11,578 nt of DNA, from NCBI GenBank assembly GCA_955652075.1, contig CATPAS010000117.1, forward strand, positions 1 to 11,578, read 5' to 3'. The stretch comes from an uncultured Gaiellaceae bacterium (GTDB lineage Bacteria; Actinomycetota; Thermoleophilia; Gaiellales; Gaiellaceae). A program made the translations under genes and the position numbers. The notes beneath the pieces were generated by a model. It worked only from the letters and a program-made list of their open reading frames with translations. It had not been told where the DNA came from and did no database searches. Of this stretch, positions 1 to 7,382 are shown one piece after another; position 1 is the stretch's first letter, and each line of letters starts with the position of its first letter.

Positions 1-189
1 AACTGGTACCGGCCGCGTCCGAACAGCAACACGTTCGTGCTCCGCGATTCGCGCTCGAACGTGAGGCTGGAGCTTCCGCGGACCCTCGGGTCGCCGTACG
101 CAACCTACAAGCTCAACGCCTTCATCCCCCTCTACCTCTACTCCTACGACGTCGCGAGCCGCTTCGTTGGAGCTCCGTCGGCCAAATAG
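1..189 (+). CDS. C-terminal fragment of an unidentified protein (5' end outside window)
   Basis: Frame 1 is open from the first base to a TAG at 187-189, giving the last 62 residues of a protein that begins upstream. Support for coding is codon usage: 54 of 62 codons end in G or C, as in the clear genes nearby. The fragment starts NWYRPRPNSNTFV and later has a Tyr-rich stretch (FIPLYLYSYD). The PNSNTF string faintly recalls a motif I associate with DUF3750-like or papain-fold-like proteins, but this is a weak memory-based resemblance and I assign no function. The stop lies one base from the stop codon of the convergent glycosyltransferase gene, so the two transcripts must meet or overlap here. 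No terminator-like hairpin is visible between them. Confidence 0.6.
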   Translation, partial: NWYRPRPNSNTFVLRDSRSNVRLELPRTLGSPYATYKLNAFIPLYLYSYDVASRFVGAPSAK

Positions 190-190
190 T

Positions 191-1420
191 TTAGGTCCGC
201 GTCCGGTCTCGAATCGAATCCCGCGCTCCTGTAGTCCTCAATTCGAAGTCCAGCAGCGAGCGATATAGGTGGTCCATGTCGTCGACGAGTCGCTCCACCG
301 CATAGCGCGGCAGCACGCGCTCGCGACCCCGCCTGCCCATTCGCGCGCGGAGCGCGGGATCGCGCGCGAGGCGCCCGAGCCGGTCGGCGAGGTCGTCCGT
401 CGCCCCGGCTTCGACCAGAAAGCCGTCCTCGCCGTCTCGGACAACGTCTGGGACACCGCCGACGCGCGTCGCCACGACCGGCAGTTCCGCCGCCAGTGCC
501 TCGATGACGCTGACGGGAGTCCCCTCATTCGAAGACGGGAGCACCAGCGCGTCGAAAGCCGCGTAGAAGGGCGCCACGTCTTCCTGATAGCCGAGGAAGA
601 TCGTGTCGCGCGTGACGCCGAGCTCGTGCGCCCGCTGTTCCAGCTGCAGTCGGTCGGGGCCGTCCCCCACCATGCAGAGGATCGCGTCGACGCCGCTGTC
701 GCGTAGGCGCTTGAAGGCGACGAGCACGTCGTCGGTCCGCTTCACAGCCGTCATGCGGCCGATCCAGCCGACAGCGAAACGGTCGCCGGGAATGCCGAGA
801 TAGTGACGGCTCTCGGCCCGGCCGTTCAGCTCGGGCGCCACGCGCTCGTCCAACTCAATGCCCAGCCGGATGACGACGAAGCGCTCCCGGGGAGCGACTC
901 CCAGGGCGACCAGGTCGTCGCGAACCTGCGGACTCACTGCGACCAGCGCCGTCGTGCCGGCGGCGAGCCAGCGCTCGAGCAGCCGGAAGAAGAGCGTGCG
1001 GACGGGCCCGAAGTAGCCGCGCAGGACGTGGCCGTGGAACGTGTGGATGACGATCGGCGGCCTGCGTGAGCCGGCCAGCAGCGCGGCGACACGACCGACG
1101 GTGCCCGCCTTCGCCGTATGGGTGTGCAGGATCTGCGGACGCTCCTTCCTGATCAGCCGGGCAAGCCGGATCGTCGCCATCAGGTCACGCAATGGAGAGA
1201 TCTCGCGGCCGAGCTCGTCGATCCGCACGACCTCGACGCCACGCGCGTCCGCGACGAAAGCCATCGAGTCCTCGCCCCGTGCGAGTGAGCCCGCGACCAA
1301 GGTCGTGTCGTAGCCGCGCTTCGTGAGGCCCTCGGTCAGGTACGCAACGTGCAACGCCGGGCCGCCCATGTTGAGCCGCGCGATGACTCGCAAGATCTTG
1401 ACTCGATCAGACCCTGGCAA
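191..1420 (-). CDS. GT4-family glycosyltransferase (last gene of the minus-strand operon)
   Basis: Predicted cytoplasmic, membrane-peripheral retaining glycosyltransferase of GT-B fold that would add one sugar to a lipid-linked oligosaccharide; donor and acceptor cannot be read from sequence. The N-terminal domain opens VKILRVIARLNMGGPALHV, with the Gly-rich loop typical of GT4, followed by an HTHTAKAG acceptor-side segment. The C-terminal donor domain has GRMTAVK (R222, K227) and the E-x7-E motif EGTPVSVIE (E299, E307), followed by VGGVPDVV. Start choice: an ATG at 1474 would overlap the upstream epimerase by 68 bp and add an unconserved-looking tail. A TTG at 1420, preceded by GAGG with 6 nt spacing, gives MPGSDRVKILRV and 409 aa, overlapping the epimerase end by 14 bp. 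A TTG at 1393 is a poorer alternative. The stop is TAA at 193-191. Confidence 0.9.
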   Translation of the reverse strand: MPGSDRVKILRVIARLNMGGPALHVAYLTEGLTKRGYDTTLVAGSLARGEDSMAFVADARGVEVVRIDELGREISPLRDLMATIRLARLIRKERPQILHTHTAKAGTVGRVAALLAGSRRPPIVIHTFHGHVLRGYFGPVRTLFFRLLERWLAAGTTALVAVSPQVRDDLVALGVAPRERFVVIRLGIELDERVAPELNGRAESRHYLGIPGDRFAVGWIGRMTAVKRTDDVLVAFKRLRDSGVDAILCMVGDGPDRLQLEQRAHELGVTRDTIFLGYQEDVAPFYAAFDALVLPSSNEGTPVSVIEALAAELPVVATRVGGVPDVVRDGEDGFLVEAGATDDLADRLGRLARDPALRARMGRRGRERVLPRYAVERLVDDMDHLYRSLLDFELRTTGARDSIRDRTRT

Positions 1421-2345
1421 CGATTGCCTCGGCCGTGAGCTCCAGCCCTGCGGCGAGGTCGATACGCGGTTCATAGCCGAGCAGGTCGCGGGCCGCGGAG
1501 ATGTCCCCCCACGAATCGCGGATGTCTCCCGGACGAGCCGGCTCGTAGCGCTTCTCGACCGGTTTGCCGAGAATGACGCCGATCGTCTCAGCGACGTGGT
1601 TCACGCTCGCGGGTGAGCCCGCGGCGACGTTGAACGTCCGTCCACTGGCCCCGGACGTATCTGCAGCGCGAAGCGTTGCGTCGACGACGTTCCCTACGTA
1701 GGTGAAGTCACGCGACTGCTCGCCGTCACCGTAGATGGTGATCGGCTCGCCCTGGTCGATCGCCGCGATGAAGAGCGGCACGGCGGCCGCATATTGCGAG
1801 GACGGGCTCTGCCGCGGGCCGAACACGTTGAAGTACCTCAGGACGACGGTCTCCAGGGACTCGTACACGCGGCCAAAGCTGATGCAGTAGCGCTCGGCGG
1901 CGAGCTTCGCGACGCCGTAGGGAGAGATCGGGTCGAGGGGAGTCGACTCAGACGTGGGCAGCTCCCGGGTCGATCCGTAGACGGACGTCGAGGAGGAGAA
2001 GATCACGCGTCGCACGCTCTCGTCGCGTGCGGCGAGCAGGACGTTGAGCGTGCCTTCTACATTCACCGCATTCGAGGTGAGCGGGTCCTGCACGGAGCGC
2101 GGCACGGATCCGAGCGCGCCGAGGTGGTACACGACCTCGGCGCCGCGCACCGCCGCGTGCACGCGCTCGTAGGAGCGAAGCTCCCCCTCGACGACCTCGA
2201 CGTCGAAACCTTCGAGGTTCGCCCGGTTGCCGGTCGAGAAGTTGTCGAGCACGCGCACGTCGTCGCCTCGTTCGACCAGCGCATTCACGAGATTCGAGCC
2301 GATGAACCCGGCCCCGCCTGTCACCAATGCTTTCACCTGGGTCAT
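1407..2345 (-). CDS. NAD-dependent epimerase/dehydratase, UDP-hexose (Glc/GlcNAc) 4-epimerase-like
   Basis: Extended short-chain dehydrogenase/reductase of 312 aa that probably interconverts a UDP-sugar at C4, supplying a donor for the glycosyltransferases here. The Rossmann nucleotide motif GGAGFIG is at residues 10-16. The Ser/Thr catalytic stretch SSSTSVYG is at 117-124 and the YxxxK pair is Y143/K147 in SPYGVAK. The substrate-side block RYFNVFGPRQSPSSQYAA and the later GDGEQSRDFTYV are characteristic of the 4-epimerase branch; FGPRQ followed by YAA recalls UDP-GlcNAc 4-epimerases (WbpP-like) rather than strict GalE, but related 4,6-dehydratases cannot be excluded. The ATG at 2345 overlaps the TGA of the upstream membrane-protein gene by 4 bp (ATGA), implying translational coupling. 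Confidence 0.92.
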   Translation of the reverse strand: MTQVKALVTGGAGFIGSNLVNALVERGDDVRVLDNFSTGNRANLEGFDVEVVEGELRSYERVHAAVRGAEVVYHLGALGSVPRSVQDPLTSNAVNVEGTLNVLLAARDESVRRVIFSSSTSVYGSTRELPTSESTPLDPISPYGVAKLAAERYCISFGRVYESLETVVLRYFNVFGPRQSPSSQYAAAVPLFIAAIDQGEPITIYGDGEQSRDFTYVGNVVDATLRAADTSGASGRTFNVAAGSPASVNHVAETIGVILGKPVEKRYEPARPGDIRDSWGDISAARDLLGYEPRIDLAAGLELTAEAIVARV

Positions 2346-3667
2346 TTTCCCTGAGGAGGCGCCTGACTCCTCTGCGCAGCCGCCGTGGCGGCCAGGCCAA
2401 AGCCGAGCCAGGTGACCGCATCGAGCGGGATCCCGGCCACGAGACCCTCTGCGCCCCAGCTACCCATGGCCGCGAGGATCGTGAAGGCAGCTACGGCTCC
2501 TGGCGGGGCATTCGCCCGCAGCGCGAGCACGAGCGCCAATGCGAACGGCGCCAGCCAGAGGACGAGGCCGATCAGGCCGAGATCCGCTGCAGCCTGGACG
2601 TAGGCGTTCTGGATGCCCCACTCGTGCTCGTGGCTCGGAAAGGCCAGCGGCGCGACGTGCGGAAATTTCTTGTGCGCTGCCGGGAGCTGGGGGTCGACGA
2701 CCTCCGGATCGGTCGAGGCCTGCCAACCCGCGCCGACGACGGGATGGTCGCGCCAGATGCGGTAGCCGATGTACGCGAGCAGCGTGTGCTGCGAGTACGT
2801 CTGGATGTTGGCGCTCTGCGCCTCCTTTCCCTTGAGATGCACGAAGCGCAGGAAGCTCTCGAAGTCGCCCGCGCGCAGAACGAGCACGCCCGCTGCGACG
2901 ACCGCGACGACGATCCCGCTCACCGCTACGTCGCGCACTGCGAGCCGGCGCCGACGCGAGACGGCGTAGAGGAACGCTGCCGTGCCGGCTGCGATCCCGA
3001 TCAGCCCTGCGGTCGCTCCGGAGAGGATGAGACCCAGTCCGCCGCTCGCAACCGCGGTCCAGCCGATCCGCCTGCCGGCGAGGAGCACGGCCGCGAGCCC
3101 GATCCCGAGAGCCAGCGCGGAGAGCGCAGCGAAGTCGGAGTGCCCAAGGAACGATGGCTGACGCCGGCCCGCCGCCCACGCATCTGCGATGTCGACGCCG
3201 AGGAACTGCAGCAGTCCGAAGCAGGTCGCCACGACGCTCCACGCCGCGGTCGCCCCGGCGACGAGCTCCCAGTCGGTGCGCCGACGCAGGATCAGCGGCG
3301 CGGAGAAGGCGAGCAGTGCGTACTCCGAGAACTTCGCCGCGGTGACGAAGTGCACGAGCGAGCCCGAGCGGATGAAGATCCAGAGGATCAAGACGACCGA
3401 TGCGACCCACAGCGGCAGTGCGGGGCGCAGGGGCGCGAAGCCGGCCTGCAAGCCCTCCCGCAGGGCGACGAGCGCCACGACCACGACCGCGACGTCGGAT
3501 AGCTCGAGCCCGAGGTGCGTGGACCCGAGCGGCACGCGCACTCCCGGCTGGTACTTGATGTGCAGGAACAGGAAGGGGATCGCGAGCGCCAGGGCGCCGG
3601 CTCCAGGGCTGAAGCCGGAACGCGCAACGGAGCGCGCCCTCAGCGCCAGGGTCTCCGCCACGGCCAT
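2342..3667 (-). CDS. O-antigen ligase/polymerase-like membrane protein (Wzy/WaaL-type)
   Basis: Polytopic membrane protein of 441 aa, expected to polymerise or ligate exported polysaccharide repeat units on the outer face of the membrane. About ten or more hydrophobic segments are visible, e.g. ALALAIPFLFL, DVAVVVVALVAL, LWVASVVLILWIFI and a C-terminal run after residue 355. Family hallmarks are GRRQPSFLGHSDFAALSALAL (the RxxSxxGHxxxxA region) and the loop HEHEWGIQNAYVQAAADLGLIG, with H346, H348 and N354, matching the conserved His/Asn-aromatic loop of the O-antigen ligase superfamily. Polymerase versus ligase cannot be separated by sequence; presence of a flippase and several GTs in the same locus favours Wzy. 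An in-frame TAG four codons upstream makes ATG 3667 the first possible start. There is no SD at proper spacing: the GGAGGGGG on this strand is about 16 nt away. Confidence 0.85.
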   Translation of the reverse strand: MAVAETLALRARSVARSGFSPGAGALALAIPFLFLHIKYQPGVRVPLGSTHLGLELSDVAVVVVALVALREGLQAGFAPLRPALPLWVASVVLILWIFIRSGSLVHFVTAAKFSEYALLAFSAPLILRRRTDWELVAGATAAWSVVATCFGLLQFLGVDIADAWAAGRRQPSFLGHSDFAALSALALGIGLAAVLLAGRRIGWTAVASGGLGLILSGATAGLIGIAAGTAAFLYAVSRRRRLAVRDVAVSGIVVAVVAAGVLVLRAGDFESFLRFVHLKGKEAQSANIQTYSQHTLLAYIGYRIWRDHPVVGAGWQASTDPEVVDPQLPAAHKKFPHVAPLAFPSHEHEWGIQNAYVQAAADLGLIGLVLWLAPFALALVLALRANAPPGAVAAFTILAAMGSWGAEGLVAGIPLDAVTWLGFGLAATAAAQRSQAPPQGK

Positions 3668-3673
3668 GGAACG

Positions 3674-3679
3674 AGTCTA
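3674..3679 (-). promoter_or_regulatory. Candidate -10 element (TAGACT) for a leaderless minus-strand operon transcript
   Basis: On the minus strand TAGACT fits the actinobacterial TANNNT -10 pattern. It lies exactly 6 nt before the ATG at 3667, which would place transcription start at or next to the start codon. Together with the lack of a usable SD, this suggests a leaderless mRNA for the Wzy-like gene. I see no good -35 box. The short motif could occur by chance. Confidence 0.35.
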
Positions 3680-3693
3680 GGTATCCCCCTCCC

Positions 3694-3699
3694 TAGAAT
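3694..3699 (+). promoter_or_regulatory. Candidate -10 element (TAGAAT) for the plus-strand operon
   Basis: TAGAAT matches TATAAT in 5 of 6 positions and fits TANNNT. A start about 7 nt downstream (near 3706) would leave a short leader of about 26 nt before the SD-led leader ORF at 3732. No convincing -35 is seen. It lies only 15 bp from the opposite-facing candidate -10, so the two promoters would compete for the same DNA face. Confidence 0.35.
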
Positions 3700-3715
3700 G
3701 GCGCTCGAAGCCGGT

Positions 3716-3723
3716 GAGAGGGG
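3716..3723 (+). promoter_or_regulatory. Strong Shine-Dalgarno-like GAGAGGGG ahead of the leader ORF
   Basis: This is the most purine-rich ribosome-binding candidate in the control region. It ends 8 nt before the ATG at 3732, an ordinary spacing, whereas the flippase ATG at 3824 has no SD of its own. It therefore points to translation entering at 3732. Confidence 0.5.
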
Positions 3724-3731
3724 ACTTAGCG

Positions 3732-3824
3732 ATGTTTTCTGGCGTGGTGTGGATTGAACGGCCGCGCCGGCGGAGCCGGCACGGCCTCTATGGTCGGCAG
3801 CGCAAGCGCAGCCTCGGTATCTGA
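3732..3824 (+). CDS. Putative 30-codon Arg-rich leader peptide ORF upstream of the flippase
   Basis: ATG at 3732 to TGA at 3822-3824 encodes 30 residues, beginning MFSGVVWIERPRRR and ending KRSLGI. Eight of the 30 residues are Arg and one is Lys, all clustered after residue 9. The start has a good SD at 3716-3723. The stop overlaps the flippase ATG as TGATG, the same coupling signal seen later in this operon, and the flippase lacks its own SD. It is too short for family recognition, and I know of no homologue. The most likely role, by inference, is a translated leader that delivers ribosomes to the flippase start and may regulate it through the hairpin embedded in codons 10-19. It could also be fortuitous in GC-rich DNA. 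Confidence 0.45.
   Translation: MFSGVVWIERPRRRSRHGLYGRQRKRSLGI
3760..3786 (+). promoter_or_regulatory. Long GC-rich hairpin in the flippase leader
   Basis: A 12-position stem with one mismatch (C3765/A3781) closes on a 3-nt GGA loop: left arm 3760-3771 (GGCCGCGCCGGC), right arm 3775-3786 (GCCGGCACGGCC). There is no T-run on either side in either direction, so it is not a standard intrinsic terminator. It sits inside the leader ORF 36 bp before the flippase start, where it could block 30S entry unless opened by a translating ribosome, or act as a DNA-level operator between the divergent operons. Confidence 0.6.
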
Positions 3825-5143
3825 TGCGCTCTCGGCTCTTCTGGCGCCGCTCGGCCGCCGCCGCCGGGACGTACGCCTCAGCAGCCCTCGGCTTCCTCGG
3901 CACCGTCGTCGCCCTCCACGTCTTCTCCACGGAGGAGTTCGGGCGCTACGCGCTTGTCCTTGCTGCGACCGCCTTCATCCAGAGCCTGCTCGACCTCACC
4001 GTCGAGGAAGCGCTCGTGAAGTTCGGGTTCCGCTACACGACGCGGGAGGACTGGGGCCGGCTGCGGCGCCTCTTCGAGAGCGCGGTCGCGTTCAAGCTCG
4101 TCGGCGGCGTCCTCGGCACGGGCTTGCTGCTCGCGCTCGCCCCGGCCGCCAACTCGCTGCTGCACAAGCAAGGGCTGACGACACCGTTGCTGATCGGTGC
4201 GTTTCTGCCGCTCGCGCAATGCACGGAGAACGTCGGCGGCGTCGCCCTCATGCTGCGCGGCCGCTACGACATCCGCGCGTTCTTCCTCATCGTCTCGATG
4301 GCGCTGCGCCTCACCGCAATCGCTGTCGGCGCGCCGCATGGACTGACGACCACGATCGCAGCGATCGTCGCGGCGCAAGTCGTCGCTACCGCGGCGATCA
4401 GCGTCGCAGGCTGGGTGGCCTATCGGCGGTTCCCGCAGGTGGAGTCGACGCCGCTCGGCAAAGACCGCCGCGACATCTTCTCGTTCGTCGCGCAATCCAG
4501 CGTTGCAACCGCGGTGATCTCGCTGACGGCACCGCTGTCGCTGCTCGTCCTCGGCCGCGTGGCCTCGACGCGCCAGGTGACGTTCTTCCGTGCGGCGCTG
4601 TCGCCGCAGCAGGCATTCGCGGTCGTGTCGGCGCCGGCGCGGCTGATCCTCCTGACGGAGCAGACGCGCGCCTGGGAACGCGGGACTCGCGAGGCCGTGT
4701 TCTCCGGGATCCGGCGTTACATGCTCGGCATGGCCGCCGTTGCGGCGGTGATCCTGCCGCCGCTCCTGGTCTTCACGCACGAACTGGCGAAGCTGCTCTT
4801 CTCGGCGAAGAACGCGGGTGCCGTGGATGCGACCCGCCTCGTCATCGTCGCCGGCGCCGTGCGCATGGTCTACGGCTGGACGAAGTCGTTCCCGGTGTCG
4901 ATCGGCCGTCCGAGCCTCCGCATCTGGACGCATGGGCTCGAGATGGTCGTGCTCGTCCCGCTCGTCGGCGTGCTCGGCGCGAAGTGGGGCGCCACGGGTG
5001 CGGCGGTCGCAGTACTCATCTCCAGCGTCGTCTTCTGCGCCGCGTGGACGATCCTCTTCCTGCGGATCTCGCATGAGCCTCCGCCCACGCAGCCGCCGGA
5101 GCCTCCGGTCGATGCCGTGCCGCTCGAGGCGGCGCTGCCGTGA
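3824..5143 (+). CDS. Polysaccharide flippase (Wzx-like, MOP superfamily)
   Basis: Integral membrane protein of 439 aa, the normal size for Wzx-type flippases, expected to move lipid-linked repeat units from the cytoplasmic to the outer face. About 12 hydrophobic segments are visible, starting with AAGTYASAALGFLGTVVALHV and ending near GAAVAVLISSVVFCAAWTILFL. The STEEFGRYALVLAATAF block after the first helix is typical of the polysaccharide-transport branch of the MOP exporters. The C-terminus is a hydrophilic Pro-rich tail (HEPPPTQPPEPP) that should be cytosolic. The ATG at 3824 has no SD but overlaps the stop of the 30-codon ORF (TGATG). The gene ends in a GTGA overlap with the next gene, so the operon is coupled from its first junction. 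Confidence 0.88.
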   Translation: MRSRLFWRRSAAAAGTYASAALGFLGTVVALHVFSTEEFGRYALVLAATAFIQSLLDLTVEEALVKFGFRYTTREDWGRLRRLFESAVAFKLVGGVLGTGLLLALAPAANSLLHKQGLTTPLLIGAFLPLAQCTENVGGVALMLRGRYDIRAFFLIVSMALRLTAIAVGAPHGLTTTIAAIVAAQVVATAAISVAGWVAYRRFPQVESTPLGKDRRDIFSFVAQSSVATAVISLTAPLSLLVLGRVASTRQVTFFRAALSPQQAFAVVSAPARLILLTEQTRAWERGTREAVFSGIRRYMLGMAAVAAVILPPLLVFTHELAKLLFSAKNAGAVDATRLVIVAGAVRMVYGWTKSFPVSIGRPSLRIWTHGLEMVVLVPLVGVLGAKWGATGAAVAVLISSVVFCAAWTILFLRISHEPPPTQPPEPPVDAVPLEAALP

Positions 5144-6276
5144 AGGTCTTGATCGTCTCCGGGATCTGGCCGCCGGATGTCGGCGGGCCTGCGAGCCATG
5201 CGCCCGACGTTGCAGAGTTCCTGCGCGGACGCGGACACGAGGTCGAGGTCGTGACGACTGCGGACGCGCCGCCGCCCGGCCGGCCCTACCCGGTGCGCGC
5301 AGTTCCGCGTTTCCACCGCATCGGCGTGCGCCACTACCGCGGCGCCGCGCTCATTCATCATCGCGCGAGCGACGCGGACGTCGTCTACACGACCGGAATG
5401 TTCGGTCGCAGCGCCCTCGGTGCGACGCTGGCCCGGACGCCGTACGTCGTCAAGCTGACGGCCGACCCTGCTTTCGAGCGATCGCGGCGGCGCGGTCTCG
5501 TCGAGGGCGACGTGGACGAGTTCCAGCGGCGCCGGGGCGGGGCCGGGGTTGCGCTCCTGCGCTTCGCGCGCGACGTCGAGCTGCGGCATGCCGCGCATGT
5601 CTTCACTCCGAGCTCGTATCTCCGCGAGCTCGCACTCTTCTGGGGTGTCGCTCCCGATCGGGTGAGCGTCCTGCCGAACCCGGCTCCGGTTCTGCCGCCC
5701 GGGCTGCCGCCGCGCGACGAGCTGCGGCGGACACTCGCGCTCAACGGAGCGACTCTGGCCTTCGCGGGGCGGCTGACGGCTCAGAAGTCGCTGGAGCGCG
5801 CCCTCGAGGCTGTTGCCGGTGCGGACGGCGTGCACCTGGTGGTCGCCGGCGAGGGGCCCGACCGCGCACAACTCGAGGAACGGGCACGCGAGCTCGGGAT
5901 CGCCGATCGCGTCCGGTTTCTCGGTGCGCAGCCGCGGGAGCGGATCGTGGAGCTCTTCCGGGCGTCCGACGCCGCCATTCTCTCGTCGAGCTGGGAGAAC
6001 TTCCCGCACACGGTGGTCGAGGCGCTCGCAACCGGCACTCCTGTTCTCGCGATGGAGGCGGGCGGTGTCGCGGAGGTGGTGCGCGACGGCGTGAACGGGC
6101 TGCTCGTTCCTGCGGGAGACACGGCGGCATTGGGTGAGGCGGTGCGGCGTTACTTCGGAGACGAGGCCCTCCGCGAACGCCTGCGCGGCGCCGCGACCGG
6201 CTCGGTGGCGCAGTACTCACCCGAGCGCGTCCTCGGGGAGCTGGAAGAGACGCTGCGACGGGTCGCGCGCACGTGA
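5140..6276 (+). CDS. GT4-family glycosyltransferase (first GT of the plus-strand operon)
   Basis: GT-B-fold retaining glycosyltransferase of 378 aa. The N-terminus VKVLIVSGIWPPDVGGPASH carries the GGP acceptor loop at residues 15-17. The donor-binding domain shows FAGRLTAQK (R211, K216) and the E-x7-E motif ENFPHTVVE (E286, E294), then AGGVAEVVRDGVNGLLV. The substrate is not predictable. The GTG start at 5140 lies inside the flippase stop (GTGA), with a GAGG 10 nt upstream. The stop again overlaps the next GTG. All key residues are present and there is no sign of truncation. Confidence 0.93.
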   Translation: MKVLIVSGIWPPDVGGPASHAPDVAEFLRGRGHEVEVVTTADAPPPGRPYPVRAVPRFHRIGVRHYRGAALIHHRASDADVVYTTGMFGRSALGATLARTPYVVKLTADPAFERSRRRGLVEGDVDEFQRRRGGAGVALLRFARDVELRHAAHVFTPSSYLRELALFWGVAPDRVSVLPNPAPVLPPGLPPRDELRRTLALNGATLAFAGRLTAQKSLERALEAVAGADGVHLVVAGEGPDRAQLEERARELGIADRVRFLGAQPRERIVELFRASDAAILSSSWENFPHTVVEALATGTPVLAMEAGGVAEVVRDGVNGLLVPAGDTAALGEAVRRYFGDEALRERLRGAATGSVAQYSPERVLGELEETLRRVART

Positions 6277-7376
6277 AGCCGCGCGTCCTGTTCGTCTCGC
6301 GGCGCCTCGACCTCCCTCTTTCGCCCAGCCTGATGCGCAAATGGGACGCGATCGGCGCCGAGCTCGACTTCCGCGTTCTGGCGGGGGGCAGCGGGAGCAA
6401 CGGTGCGTTCCACCTGGCACGAGAGTTGCCCGCGCTCGACGGTCCCGCGTTCTTCGCGGCGCTGCCACTACGCATCGCGCGCGAGCTGCGCGAGTTCAAG
6501 CCTGACGCCGTTCTCGCGCAGGGAGCACACGAGACCGCAGCCGCGCTGAGCGGTCGGAAGCTCGCGCGGTCACACGCAGTCGTGATCGCGGACCTGCACG
6601 GCGACTGGCGCGCACCGACACGCCTGTATGGATCGCGGCTGCGCGGACTGCTGAGCCCGGTCGCCGATCGCGTCGCACTGGGTGCGCTGCGCGGAGCCGA
6701 CGGCATCCGCACCGTGACCGGCTACACCACCCGGCTCGTGCGCGAGCTCGGGCTCGAGCCGGCGGATGAGTTTCCCGCGTACATGGACTTCGACTCGTTT
6801 CTGCAGGAGCGGGTGAAGCCGCTGCCATCAAGTCCCCAGGCGCTCTTCGTCGGCGTGCTCGAGCGTTACAAGAACGTGGACGGGTTGGCGGCGGCGTGGC
6901 GGCGGGCTGCACCACGCGTTTCCGGCGCGCGGCTGCACGTCGTCGGCTCTGGGACGCTGCGTCCGGTGGTCGAGCAACTCGTCGGCGACCTGCCGGCGCA
7001 GACGAGCTGGACGGAGCGATTGACGCCGAACGGGGTTGCTGCGGCGCTCGACGACTCGACGCTACTCGTCCTGCCGTCGCGTTCCGAGGGGATGGGCCGT
7101 GTGATCGTGGAGGCGTTCTGCCGCGCGCGGCCTGTCGTCGCCAGCCGCGTGGGAGGCATTCCGGATCTCGTCCAGGACGAAAGCAACGGGCTGCTCGTCG
7201 AACCGGGCGACACGGAGGGCCTCGCCGATGCGCTGGTCCGCGTTCTCGACGACCGGCCGCTCGCCGAGCGGCTCGGCGCGGGAGCGCACTCGAGCGCCGG
7301 TCTCTGGACGGTCTCCCCGGAAGATTTCGCCTCCCGTCTGCGCGACCTCGTCGGCCGTATCGCCGGGCTAAGCTAG
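6273..7376 (+). CDS. GT4-family glycosyltransferase (second GT of the plus-strand operon)
   Basis: Glycosyltransferase of 367 aa with a GT-B layout. The N-terminal domain lacks the usual GGxE/GGP loop: it opens VKPRVLFVSRRLDLPLSPSL, and an HGDW motif follows near residue 110. The donor domain is orthodox, with VGVLERYKN (K200) in place of the usual GR-x-K arrangement and the E-x7-E motif EGMGRVIVE (E272, E280), followed by VGGIPDLV. The divergent N-terminal half suggests a different acceptor from the preceding GT. The GTG start sits in a GTGA overlap with the previous gene. The stop TAG is 6 bp before the deacetylase start. Confidence 0.9.
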   Translation: MKPRVLFVSRRLDLPLSPSLMRKWDAIGAELDFRVLAGGSGSNGAFHLARELPALDGPAFFAALPLRIARELREFKPDAVLAQGAHETAAALSGRKLARSHAVVIADLHGDWRAPTRLYGSRLRGLLSPVADRVALGALRGADGIRTVTGYTTRLVRELGLEPADEFPAYMDFDSFLQERVKPLPSSPQALFVGVLERYKNVDGLAAAWRRAAPRVSGARLHVVGSGTLRPVVEQLVGDLPAQTSWTERLTPNGVAAALDDSTLLVLPSRSEGMGRVIVEAFCRARPVVASRVGGIPDLVQDESNGLLVEPGDTEGLADALVRVLDDRPLAERLGAGAHSSAGLWTVSPEDFASRLRDLVGRIAGLS

Positions 7377-7382
7377 GTCGCC

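Noticed and set aside
169..176. GGAGCTCC palindrome near the convergent stops as a terminator
   Set aside because: A perfect 8-bp palindrome has no loop and no T-run, lies inside the left-hand gene, and is expected by chance.
2327..3502. 391-codon plus-strand frame opposite the Wzy-like gene
   Set aside because: Extremely charged and repetitive (runs of R, E, D) with no fold-like pattern; a shadow of the hydrophobic membrane-protein gene on the other strand.
3760..3786. Intrinsic terminator
   Set aside because: The stem is strong, but neither side has a T-run and no gene ends just upstream in either direction.
3754..5076. 440-codon plus-strand frame overlapping the flippase
   Set aside because: An Arg/Ala/Pro-rich frameshifted shadow; the flippase frame has coherent membrane helices and proper coupling at both ends.
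4818..6137. 439-codon plus-strand frame across the flippase/GT junction
   Set aside because: Arg/Ser/Ala low-complexity translation with no motifs; it spans two well-supported genes in the wrong frame.
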